From Phallusia fumigata (Eukaryota; Chordata; Ascidiacea; Phlebobranchia; Ascidiidae), in contig QXVZ01023220.1 in the NCBI GenBank assembly GCA_008931825.1, forward strand, positions 1 to 25,978: a DNA stretch of 25,978 nucleotides. The letters run 5' to 3'. Positions within the stretch are counted from its first letter, which is position 1. Each line of letters starts with the position of its first letter. Below the pieces are notes generated by a model that saw only the letters and a list, made by a program, of their open reading frames with translations, did not search any database and was not told the DNA's origin. The position numbers and the translations under genes are program-made. Shown piece after piece: positions 1 through 9,617 of the stretch.

Positions 1-150
1 CGCAACTTTTGGTTCGCCATTTTCGCCATGGATGCCAATGATTTGCACTAAGGTCACCCACAGCACTGCGCTGACAATGACGGTATCGAGACCAAATGTC
101 CCACCACTGTTAGTGCTTCCTAGTTGCTACTGGGAACTAACGTAATAGGA
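1..150 (-). other. possible partial exon, hydrophobic segment then collagen-like start
   Basis: On the minus strand an open frame without a Met runs to the window edge. It has a hydrophobic stretch (DTVIVSAVLWVTLVQIIG) followed by GIHGENGEPK, which reads as three Gly-X-Y triplets. This could be an exon of another membrane or secreted collagen-like protein running off the left edge, which would suit the collagen-like genes to the right. It does not resemble exon 1 of those genes. The only candidate acceptors are weak, so chance is quite possible. Confidence 0.2.
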
Positions 151-1516
151 GCAAGAAGCATTTTTTTTTGTCCGCCAGGTAGATACTAAATTGCAACACT
201 GCATAAAAACACATTATATGATATCGTGTTTGATATAGAACATTAAAGGGGGTTCAGAAAAAATGCTTGCCGTGAACCTGGTTTAGTCTTATACCAGTTA
301 TAGGCGTGTCAAACTGTAGTTACACCTGTGCAAATGTAAGGTAGTTCCCCTCCCAGGGTCAAATTTCTAATGTTGACACACTAAGTTTTTACTTTAACAT
401 TCTGTTTACACTCATTGATTACGGTAATTTAATACAGGTTAATTTTTTCGTTTAAAAGCCGAGCCATGGTGGGAACGGTTTAAAAAATAGTCAAATTTCT
501 GGAGCCATCAGAGTGCAAAAAAATCTGTTGATGTCTCATAAAATCCAAATTGTGTTTAAATGAAATTCTGCAGTCGCTTGACTGTTTTAATTGTAAAAAC
601 GTCACGGTTTTGTGACATACTTTAACCTAATGTGTCAGCAATATGTGTTTCGCTTCACGTTGCTTTAAATTTTTTCTGCTTTAGTGTCCACTTGTTTCAG
701 ACAAACCGGAACGACAGAGTTTTACTATGTGGCCTCGTTTGACATTGTGTTAGGTTTTCATAATTTATATAAAAGCGCCAAGGCTAACATTTTGATACCC
801 CCGTTTCATTAAGCTGTCGACGACAGTAGTCAATAGTTTTTAGTAAAAAGAGAATGTGGGCTCGCAAATACAGTTATAAATGATTATATTTTTACATGTG
901 GTCACTTGCAATTCCTGCACATCCACGAAATGAGGTAATTTGCCAGACAGCGTTCATTGAATGAATAGGGCACCAACATACGCCAGTGCTCCGCAACCGG
1001 TGTGAGGCGAGAGGATGCTAGGTGCGCCGCAGTGTAACTGCAACCTAACACAACAGTTAAGGAAATATAAACATATTTTATTCTTGGCAAGTATGAACGT
1101 TATAACAACTGCGCAATTCGCTAGTCTTAATTCTATTTAGTCTGCTCACTGTGCAATTATGATGAATGTCACAGTAGAAATTATAATCTCCGAAAGGCTG
1201 CTCGGCGTAATTTGAGTTTAAATGTGGACGTCAGTGAAAAAACGTCGCGGAGCACTGACATACGCAAATTGGCGAAATTAGTGACATGGTGATAAACACA
1301 AATTCTTACACAGAGCTTTATTGCTGTCACGCAAGGCCTCAATACAAGAAATATTTGTTAGGTAATTGGTGCACCCAGTCGTGGTGTTGGTATCGTCACA
1401 ACCATTGGCGGATGAGCAGGTGGAAAGTGGATACCACAACCAGGTCACTATAACACGATTATAGAGAAAAATATACAGAATGATATTATACTTCAGTCAA
1501 CGGGATGGCATTGCAT
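151..1516. other. non-coding stretch, no gene recognised
   Basis: AT-rich sequence 3' of gene A. I find no exon with domain similarity on either strand; the short open frame at 902-1090 has no recognisable content. A TATA-like string (tatataaaag) lies at about 766-775, but no plausible coding start follows it. Confidence 0.5.
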
Positions 1517-4500
1517 TCACCAGCACTCAAGTTTTCCCAGAGTGTGCCAACCAAATTCTGTGTTGCTTCCTAAGTCTCCAAAGTGCATTTCAGTAACTGG
1601 CAGGTCAGCTTTGTTTGTCAAGTATCCTTCATCTGATGTAGTTATTGTTTCTGAGTTGTCATCGCAGTTACATTTGTGACTGTTGTCTATGCAGGTTCCT
1701 AAACAAAACAAAAATTTCCTTCTATTCAATCTAATTGTTTCATTCAACCGCACACGTAAAATGCTTGATTTTCACGTGTGCCAGGAAAAAAAGATTATGA
1801 TGTAATGTATACACACCTAGCATCGACGTTGTTTTGCAGAAAGTATGGGTTAGTTAGTAAGCCTTCGCACAATGAAACGAGTGGATAATGGCCAATTAAG
1901 CGTACAAGAGATTTGTCAAACAAACTAAAAAAACAGCTATGCTACCAATACAAGAGTAGGGGCCCAAACAAAGAGTGAACTTACCAGTTTCTCCACATGC
2001 GCAATATCCGTCTCTATCACTTCCACCCCAGTTGCGTTTCAATGTTCCGTTTCTTGACACCCAAGCTGCGTAATTAGAACCACTAAATAGACGTGAACCT
2101 CGGCAACGGTACTGTAAAAAATCATGCAACTTTTTTGGGAAAGCAGCTACCGATGTCAGCTTACTTAAAAGAAACAGAGGGAAGAAATGTCCCAGGGTCG
2201 CGAAAAATAAAGCCCCGGATTCAAACCGGAAGTAATCCTTTTAAACTGAAATTTTTTTAAACCGGCACGTTTGGCAATTGACAATAAATTAAAAAAAATT
2301 AAAAAAACTAATTTCGTTCACCAAAGTAGTAAAACCTGTAAACTTGAACCACATTTTTGGCTATATGGTTCCTGAATATGTTTGTCAAACCGGAACCAGA
2401 AACACAAAACAAAAATATCAAACAGAAATTGTTTTTATACCAGTATTTTTGTCCAATACCTTAATGAATTGTCTGCAGTGTTGAGATGTATTGATAAGAA
2501 GAACAATATTTTCCATGCTGACGTCGTATGTCACTCTCCTTTTGTAGCATCTCGGAGCTTCGCAGTTATCTGCCGCTATTTCAGATTCACTGTCGTGGCC
2601 GATCGACGTCCTCCTTATAGCAGGTGTCCCGGATGCTCCACGAGAACCCGCTAAGTAAACATGGCGAAACTGTTTGTAAAAAAGATTACTTCTACTTCGT
2701 TACATGCAGGATAAAGTTAAAGTCTCAATGACCCAATACCTTCTGCAAATGCATTATTCTTTTTACTTCTTGTAAGTTATTAAATAATTTGTAACTTTTA
2801 TTTAAGCTGTTTTGAAGGCCACAGATTGTTTAAATTGACTGCTTTTGAAACTATTGACCGTACCAGCATTTGTATGCTGAAAGACGGTATTGCAGTACTT
2901 CGTTAAGACGAAATTAAATCCTCAATGACGCATTAGTATCCGCAAAATCATAATACTTTTTACTACCAGAAAGTAAATAATATTTAGCTTACGTTTAAAA
3001 TTGTTTCGGAGTCCACACAATGTTTAAACTAACTGCATTCGAAACTAGTGGCTGGCTACCAACATTGGGTAACGGGATCTATACATTTAGGTCTTAAGTC
3101 ATGTTTCTGGTGGTTCGCGTCACGACTCATCACGACTCAGTGTCAAGAGTTGGCACAAGTCTCTTCAGCAGCGCAGGATGCCATAAAGCAGTGATTCTCT
3201 AAGTGTGTTCCGCCGTCCCCTGATAATGGTCCGCGAAATGATGACTTAAACCATTCACGGGTTAATAAAATCGCCGGTTTTGAGAACATGTTAGAATGGA
3301 ATTCTGTTTGGTGGTCCTCAGAAAAAAACTCGAAGATAAAGTGTTCTTTGGGCTAAAAACGTTTGAGAAACACTGCCTTAAAGCATGGTTCGGCAACCCT
3401 TCCCAACCGCGGGCCAAAACCAAGATCAGCTAGATCTCAGTAGGGGTACTAAGTTTCCACTTACACGTTCCTTTTCCTGTTTGGGAGGTTGTTCAACCAG
3501 CAATTTTAGGGTTTTAAAACTTTTTAACGAATGATACTAAGAACTTGAGAGGAGGCCGCTACAAACGGTGGCTTTCTTCAATTACCACTTTTCTTTTAAC
3601 TGTTTCCAACCACCATACCTTGTTTCGGTGCTTTATTGATTTAGTTACGTTTATGACCTAAAATCATACAATGTACATGTGCGAATCGAATTAAAAAATG
3701 CTAAAACAAAAAAAAACGTGATTCAGTTTAATTTCGTTTTGTTCTGTTGTGAAACAATGCTTCAACAAATACAGGTGCGAATTTTTATTAAAACGAATTT
3801 TGATATTTTTCCAAAAAAAGCAATCAACAGTATTTGCCAGCTACCTTAATAGCAATTTCGTAAATCTATATGTGCACTCATGCCGTAATGAATTAACCTT
3901 TTTATGTAAGTTACTTAAGTGTTGAAAAACTGTAGTCTTTACCTTCGCAGTAGGCGTAAAACGGCGTTCCCTGAAGTCGCAAAGGTGAAATGAAATAATA
4001 TCCTGGAGATACCATTGCAACTTGTTGGCAGTTGGCGGGTACTGTTGCGTTTACTGAATAACAGCACTTTATTAAAACAACGTGACATAGCTGTAAACTG
4101 GAACAAGAAAAGTGTAATTAAAATATCCATTTAATTTGCACCGTGAGAGCATTGTGTGGCCTCTCAGTGCTAAATTAGCGTAATTTTGCACTGAAATGAG
4201 CACTGAAAATTACCTGAATTTTCCAATCGGTCTATTGCTCTTCTTAACTCCAGAATGATCGAAGCATCAGTAGGTTCTCCTTTTTGCCCTTTGTTGCCCA
4301 AATCACCCTGTCACGTATGAACAGCAAAAATTTAAAACCAAAGCCGACCAAGTCTACAAACTAATCAAAAACGTGTATTAGGTTTGTGTTCAGCCATTTT
4401 TCCGGAATAAAAATTTAGGTTTTAAGGTTAGAATTCACTGCGGGAATGTTTACAAATCCTTAAATTAATAAGGTGTAATTCCCATATTATCCGTTATTTA

Positions 4501-4720
4501 CCTTGGGGCCGGTTGGTCCGGCTTGTCCGGCAGGACCTCTTTTACCAGGAGACCCTGGTCGTCCACGAACAGATGGACCAACCGGTTGCAGCTGGTGTTG
4601 AGACAAATGCTGGTCACTTCCGAAATACTGGATGATTGTGCTGCCCTTGCAACCGGTGGGTGAAGGGTCCTGGGATACACCTTGTGCAATCAACAACAGC
4701 GTAAGAAACAGACGAATCAT
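1517..4720 (-). CDS. gene A: secreted short-collagen plus fibrinogen-like (CNTNAP-type) protein
   Basis: Six exons on the minus strand: 4502-4720, 4214-4307, 3943-4041, 2460-2650, 1985-2111 and 1517-1698. All have GT/AG borders, with intron phases 0,1,1,0,1, and the model gives about 303 aa. Residues 1-16 are a signal peptide (MIRLFLTLLLIAQGVSQ). A CKGSTIIQYFG motif follows, then 11 Gly-X-Y triplets (about 53-85), a short helical segment (ILELRRAIDRLEN), and a fibrinogen-like domain with PGYYFISP, FYAYCE, CRQFIK, WVSRNGTLKRNWGG, CACGE, CNCDDNSE and DLPVTEMHFGD. The C-terminal motifs match the fibrinogen-like module of contactin-associated proteins (CNTNAP/neurexin IV) rather than ordinary ficolin. 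The overall plan, collagen plus fibrinogen, is ficolin-like, so an extracellular lectin or matrix role is an inference. The start of exon 4 lacks the Trp seen in paralogue B (see findings). The start codon is only 72 nt from a contig join. Intron 3 carries a hAT MITE and a diverged tandem repeat. Confidence 0.85.
2693..3078. repeat. diverged tandem duplication, about 203-bp period
   Basis: Two adjacent copies begin with tacttcgtta at 2693 and 2896. They share an ordered series of matches: tcaatgac, ctttttact, aagttattaaataat/aagtaaataatattt, tgtttaaa and gaaacta. Similarity by eye is roughly 65-75%, so this is an old duplication. It lies in intron 3 of gene A and is non-coding. Confidence 0.6.
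3181..3383. mobile_element. hAT-type MITE with 8-bp target-site duplication
   Basis: The element spans 3189-3375 (187 bp). Its left end starts cagtgattctctaa and its right end, on the opposite strand, reads cagtgtttctcaaa: imperfect terminal inverted repeats of the well-known hAT CAGTGNTTCTCAAA type. It is flanked by 8-bp duplications, ccataaag (3181-3188) and ccttaaag (3376-3383), matching 7 of 8. It has no coding capacity, so it is a non-autonomous element. It is inserted in intron 3 of gene A and should not affect splicing. Confidence 0.75.
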
Positions 4721-4791
4721 TTTTAAGCGTTTTCTCTTCTGTCGCGCTTGTTATTTTTTAATAAGAATTAACATAGGTATGTTGTTAAAAC

Positions 4792-4792
4792 N
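4792..4792. other. single-N contig join
   Basis: An isolated N. No overlap is visible between its two flanks. Other Ns in this window are demonstrable contig joins, so the relative order and orientation of 1-4791 and 4793-9616 rest on scaffolding only. Confidence 0.6.
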
Positions 4793-5279
4793 TTTTGAAG
4801 TTTACAATTAGCTAGTGATGAATTTAAATGCACTTTGCAAACTGTTTCGGATAACATTAATTCTTTTACCTTTTACTACTGGTAAAATTTATAGCTGGCT
4901 ATAGGCATTGTGTATAGCTTGTATATTCAGCTAATACAAATCTCATAACCAGTCAAGTTTTGAGTGGCTTCAAAACTTATGTTAAACCGAAAGTATATCG
5001 GGTTCCAGGTCAATACCTCTAGTAGGTAAAGATCAGATTCAAATAGATAACTCAGTGGTCTGTATTTTGCAATGTATTACTTCTTTTATGTAAAATCTTT
5101 TCTAAACCTCCTGACGGCGGAGCTGCAAGGAGTTTTAACACAAACCACCTTTATTGCTATTTTTAGACGTATTTAGGTCCGTTTTTTGCTGACATTGTCT
5201 TAATTAATCTTAAAAGAATCCTTTTTCATACTTTTATTCAAATTCAAATTTTTAAATCGATAATGCGGCAGTTTCTTAC

Positions 5280-5372
5280 CTTCACAGTAGGCGTAGAATG
5301 GTGTTCCCCTAAGCCGCAGAGGTGAAAAAAGATAATATCCAGGTGGAACAGGCAAATCATTTTAACTTGTTC
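5280..5372 (-). pseudogene. orphan degenerate copy of exon 3 of the collagen/fibrinogen-like family
   Basis: The minus strand reads PPGYYLFSPLRLRGTPFYAYCE followed by a good donor (gtaagaa). This is nearly the same peptide as gene A exon 3 (PGYYFISP, TPFYAYCE). Upstream similarity continues (caagtt..aatg) to a possible acceptor, but an insertion of about 8 nt puts the two halves in different frames, and a stop precedes the good frame. No neighbouring exons of the family are visible nearby. It is closer to gene A than to gene B, so it looks like the remains of a third copy or of a partial duplication. Confidence 0.75.
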
Positions 5373-6543
5373 TGTTCAGTTTCTCAAATGTTCTTTATTA
5401 GAAGAGATATCCAGGAGGAAGTTTACTTTAGTGGTCTGTTAACACCGTCGTAAAAGTTGTTTAACTTATGTGCCAATATTTTTTGCCAAACGTACGCTGC
5501 AACATACAACGACTTGCACTGCATTGCAATTTTGTTGAACTGCCAAAAATACATCATCCGACTGGCATTTGCTACTGCAATTGCATAGTTCAGAAAAAGT
5601 TAAGTCCCCACCAGTTTTTTTTTATATGACTGTCACGTTTTGAAAACGTTTTTGTGACATTTATTGCTAAAAGAAAATGGTATGTATGGAATTTTCAAAT
5701 CATTTAACTTGATGCTTCGTATGTATTTAATGCCTTTTTCAATGTGGAATTATTATTTTAAACCGATGACTCGTGATCCCCACAATTTTCCTATTTACTT
5801 GTGGTTGCAATTGAGCTGTTACCTTGTGTACTGATGATGTAGTGCAACAAAATTTGTTCTAAATATTACACAAATAACAAATGTAATACATTGCACAAAA
5901 AAATAGGATCAACGTTTTAGCAACCTGCAATATCTTAAATATTCTGCAGAAGTTTGAATTTGTGAAAAAAAACAATGGCTTGTGTTCATATACAAAGAAC
6001 CGCAACAAAGCAGGAGCACGAAATGTATCGAGCCTCACCACACAGCACAAAAACGGCAATGACTGATTAAACGCCAAAGGGCAAAAGTAACGGTTGCGTC
6101 TCCAAGGATTAAGAAGTTCAATGGCCTTGTTTAATATCTGGAGGCATTTTCAATGTGAATGTTTTGCTAAACACAGTGTGATCTGGAAACCGGCATTTGC
6201 GCACTGCAGGCTATAAACCTTAGTGTCAGGTTGTGCATGGCAAAGTTGGTAGCTAGAAATTTGTTTCATGTCATACGTGCAAGTTTTATCCTTCAATACA
6301 CATATAGTCGCAACATTTGGCAAACACTTATACTCGTGTTTAAAATTGTTGCATTGGTTTTAGAGCTATTAGAGTTGTCAAATCATAAGCGGTTTAGATA
6401 TTATTTAGAGGTTCAGGGGGAGATTTGTTGGTTGTGAGTGCTTGTACGTATCTGAGACACAGTTTTTGGGGTGCATTGTTGTGTGGTATACATTACCTGA
6501 CGTGTTTATTCTCAGTTGGTCGGAATACAAACCGCTGAAAATT

Positions 6544-9500
6544 ATGTCACCGTATCTGCTGCTCTCCTTGATTTTTTTTACGGAAGAGGTCGCATCGCAA
6601 AATCCAGCCTCCAGCAACTGCAAGGGTGCAACCATAGTTCAATATTTTGGTAATGATCGACCACAAATGGAATCGGTTGCACTATCTGAACGAGGCCCAG
6701 CCGGACCTCCAGGAAAGGCTGGTCCTTTCGGGCCGATGGGACCAAAAGGAGAAATGGTCAGAAATAAGTGACTTGTAAAACCTTTTGTTTTTTGTTGGAA
6801 AAAAATACAGATTTGGCCATGTGTGGTTTCTGATACAGAATAGGCCTGAGAGACAAAACAGCCCTTTTGGTATTTTCATCCGAATTTTCAGATTTTGATA
6901 CCGACTGGTGTGAACTTAATAACAAACTAACTTAGTCAAGTTCGTATCCACACTGCAGCTGTACAGGCATACTTTTCCGATCGTTTGTAGCCCTAGATTT
7001 AAAGTTTGCCCATCGCCGCCATACAGCATCAACAAAACAATTAAACGCCAACGCATGGATTAAGCGTACAGGCGTTTTTATTGAATGTCTGGTGGATTTT
7101 TTCGTCCGGCTGCGTTTATTAAACATGTGTTTGGGACTCTAGATTTAAGTCTTAGGAAACAAAGCAGGCATCCAAATCTAAACATGTTAAAAAAATGCTT
7201 TATTACCCTACGTATTACTTCCAGGCAAATGCAGGCAAATAGTTTGTTGCTTCGGAAGTATAATTTTTGGTGTAGAGGCGGAACTTTATTGTTTTTAGTT
7301 GTTTTGTGATTAGACTCTAATTAAAGTATTCTCATAGCCTAAGGGTATTTCTTACCTATAGCAATTTTGCAGGGGGAATTGGGAATAAAAGGCAATAAAG
7401 GCGAACCTGGACAATCGCCGAATGCAGAAATACTTAAACTGAGGGCTGAACTGGAAAGTCTGAAAAGTGCAGGTGGATGAATATTTAGCAAATTATTATT
7501 ATTTTTATATTGCAGTTTAATTTATTGCGTTAAATTGGTTTTGCAGCCAACAACCCGCCGAGGTCTTGCGATTCTGTGGCTGGTGCGACAGGTTATCACC
7601 TCATTTCGCCTTCCGGACGCGAGGACAGGCCATTCTACGCATATTGCGAAACTGCAAACGGTTAGTAAAACAGCGACCAGGCAAGGGCTGTTTGCATATG
7701 GCCAAAACAACTGCTTTACTTTCATTGCCAAGGAAAGTTACTATTACACATCACATGCCGCAAACCAATTATCATCACACCGTAAACCATGCACAGAGGA
7801 TTCGTGATCAAATAACCTTGTAAACATTCAAGTCTCAAAAGTCCTCAAAGCGATTTTAACAAGACACGAGCTTTAATCCGCCCCAGCACGGTACAAGCTG
7901 GACAAAACAATAACAACAACAAAACCTATTCAAATTTCTTTCGATGGCCCGATACAAAAAATATTTAGAGCGAGGTATACACTAATTATTTGTCAACCGC
8001 CTAAACGTTTAAAGTCTTTAGTGTCAACTGCTAACGGTAGCTGGGCGATGGTAACGCAAACGTTGATCGACCACGACAGCGAGAAGGAAATCCAAATGAA
8101 CAATTGCGAAGAACCTCGTTGCTATAAAAGAATGGTGACTTACAGCGTCCCCATGCGACAAATCATACAGTTGATTGATGCGTCTTTGCACTGCAGGCAG
8201 TTTATTAAGGTAAGCAACATCCTGTTATGTTTCTGTTGCTCTTTCAGTTTTGAATGATCGCCTTCTATGGTTCCGGGAAGCATTTTTTCCTTTTTAAATA
8301 CAGAGCAATGGCAAAAGAAGCATCTATTGAAAAACACAATGAAAAGTTTTGCTCCTAGCCATTGTAATATGTAAAACTGATGCCGTCAAATAATGAAACT
8401 CAACTGGAATTCCATGTTTCATGAAAAACACCTTTGAGCATATAGTGCTTTCCATTTTATAGCAACGCAGATTTCCAATTACCCAACTATAACAGAAAGT
8501 CGCAGTTTAAAATAGTCAACTGTCGACAAACCAACCAAACAAATATCAGGACGTTTGCTTGTGGCCTTTTGGCAAACACTCAAACAATGCAAACAATCTT
8601 GTACCTAGTTTCGATGTCAAGGATCAGTTCTTCACTGGAAGCAGGACAAGCCCCGCGGAGCTTGGCTGTCTAGAAACGGAACGCTCAAGCTGAACTGGGG
8701 CGGAAGTGAAAGAGACAACTACTGCGCTTGTGGAGAGGCCGGTTGGTTCTAATTAGACGATAAAACCGCACAGGGCTATGGAGTAAAAAAATACAAAATT
8801 TGAGACAGCTTTCTTTTTTTGCCCCAAAAAGCAGTCCCCAGTGGTAAAAGTAAAATCAAACGAAAACAAATTGCGTGGCGTAGTAGTTGGTGTTCCGTCG
8901 AAAAAATGTTTTATTCGGTATTTTAGGGCCACGGAGAGTCCAGACGGGTGCATATGCGCGTTGTAGCGATAGACGTTTAGCTTCGTAGACAAAGGTTAAG
9001 CAAAAACCCTGTATTATAACGCAATGCCATGCCTACCAGGCCGTTTAAAAGTCTGGGTTGATCCAGTCACACGTTTTCACACTTTTCGGGCCATATAACT
9101 TGTTTACCAACAGCAAACCAAAGTTTTCTAACCTGTTTATGCTTGTAGGAGCAAAAAATTCTTAGTTTGGAACTTATCAATGGCGAAAAAATATGCCCTG
9201 CACCATCTTTAAGGTCGAATGGTCTATGGCGCGCGACCCATATACTGACATAAAAAAACATAAATCCCGATCGGAATTTGTCCTTGTGATCGTCCTGGGT
9301 TCGAACCCCGTGAAAAAGATGAAAGACATAAACAACAACTTTGGGGTGGTAAACGCTTATCATACAACGCTGTCATGTAGGGACATGCGTTGACAGCCAG
9401 AAAAAATGCAACTGTGATGCGAATTCGGATTCATACGTCACCTCAGACGAGGGCTATCTTACAAACAAGGACGACCTTCCAGTTAGCGAAATGCATTTTG

Positions 9501-9571
9501 GAGACGCTGGCGGTGCCTCCGAGTTTGGATGGCACACACTTGGGAAGCTGGAATGCTGGGGCAGAGTCTAA
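6544..9571 (+). CDS. gene B: secreted short-collagen plus fibrinogen-like (CNTNAP-type) protein
   Basis: Six exons on the plus strand: 6544-6756, 7373-7472, 7547-7660, 8022-8209, 8609-8741 and 9381-9571. Intron phases 0,1,1,0,1 are identical to gene A, and the model gives about 312 aa. The start at 6544 is chosen because MSPYLLLSLIFFTEEVAS is a signal peptide aligned with that of gene A; the frame is open further upstream. Next come CKGATIVQYFG, 12 Gly-X-Y triplets (about 51-86, in perfect register across the exon 1/2 junction, supporting the weak gtcaga donor), a short heptad-like helix (ILKLRAELESLK), and the fibrinogen-like domain: GYHLISPSGRE, FYAYCE, NGSWAMV, CRQFIKFRCQGS, WLSRNGTLKLNWGG, NYCACGEAG, CNCDANSD, DLPVSEMHFGD and HTLGKLECWG. 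The last motifs are diagnostic of the CNTNAP-type module. Function is inferred as an extracellular binding protein. The stop lies only 45 nt before the join at 9617, so the 3' UTR is incomplete. Confidence 0.88.
9205..9320 (+). repeat. tRNA-derived SINE-like segment
   Basis: A box-A-like string (tggtctatggc, about 9220-9230) is followed some 70 nt later by a near-perfect box B (ggttcgaaccc, about 9299-9309) with partial T-arm pairing. It cannot fold as a normal tRNA because the spacing is too long and no acceptor stem is evident. A tRNA-derived SINE remnant in intron 5 of gene B is the best reading. Its ends were not determined. Confidence 0.35.
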
Positions 9572-9616
9572 TATGTGAATTCTAAACTGCTGGGTAATAT
9601 TCGTTGTTTTGTGATC

Positions 9617-9617
9617 N
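9617..9617. other. single-N contig join truncating the LDL-A gene
   Basis: The N falls inside an open LDL-A coding exon of the minus-strand gene, directly after the residues CDGIPQCDD. The sequence to its left is the 3' flank of gene B, not a continuation of the module. The missing 3' exons must lie in the unsequenced gap or elsewhere. Confidence 0.8.

Larger units (their letters stand above)
4721..6543. promoter_or_regulatory. head-to-head intergenic region between genes A and B, with contig join
   Basis: This is the only sequence between the start codons of gene A (minus) and gene B (plus), so it should hold both promoters if the assembly is right. A single N at 4792 marks a contig join 72 nt from the gene A start, so the divergent arrangement is not certain. 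Apart from the orphan exon relic at 5280-5370 I see no coding exon. A TATA-like string (ctataaac) lies near 6211, about 330 nt upstream of the gene B start. Other open frames here look like chance. Confidence 0.45.

Noticed and set aside
2200-2230. Box-B-like string (gtttgaatcc, minus strand) suggesting a tRNA
   Set aside because: No box A at proper spacing and no cloverleaf or acceptor stem.
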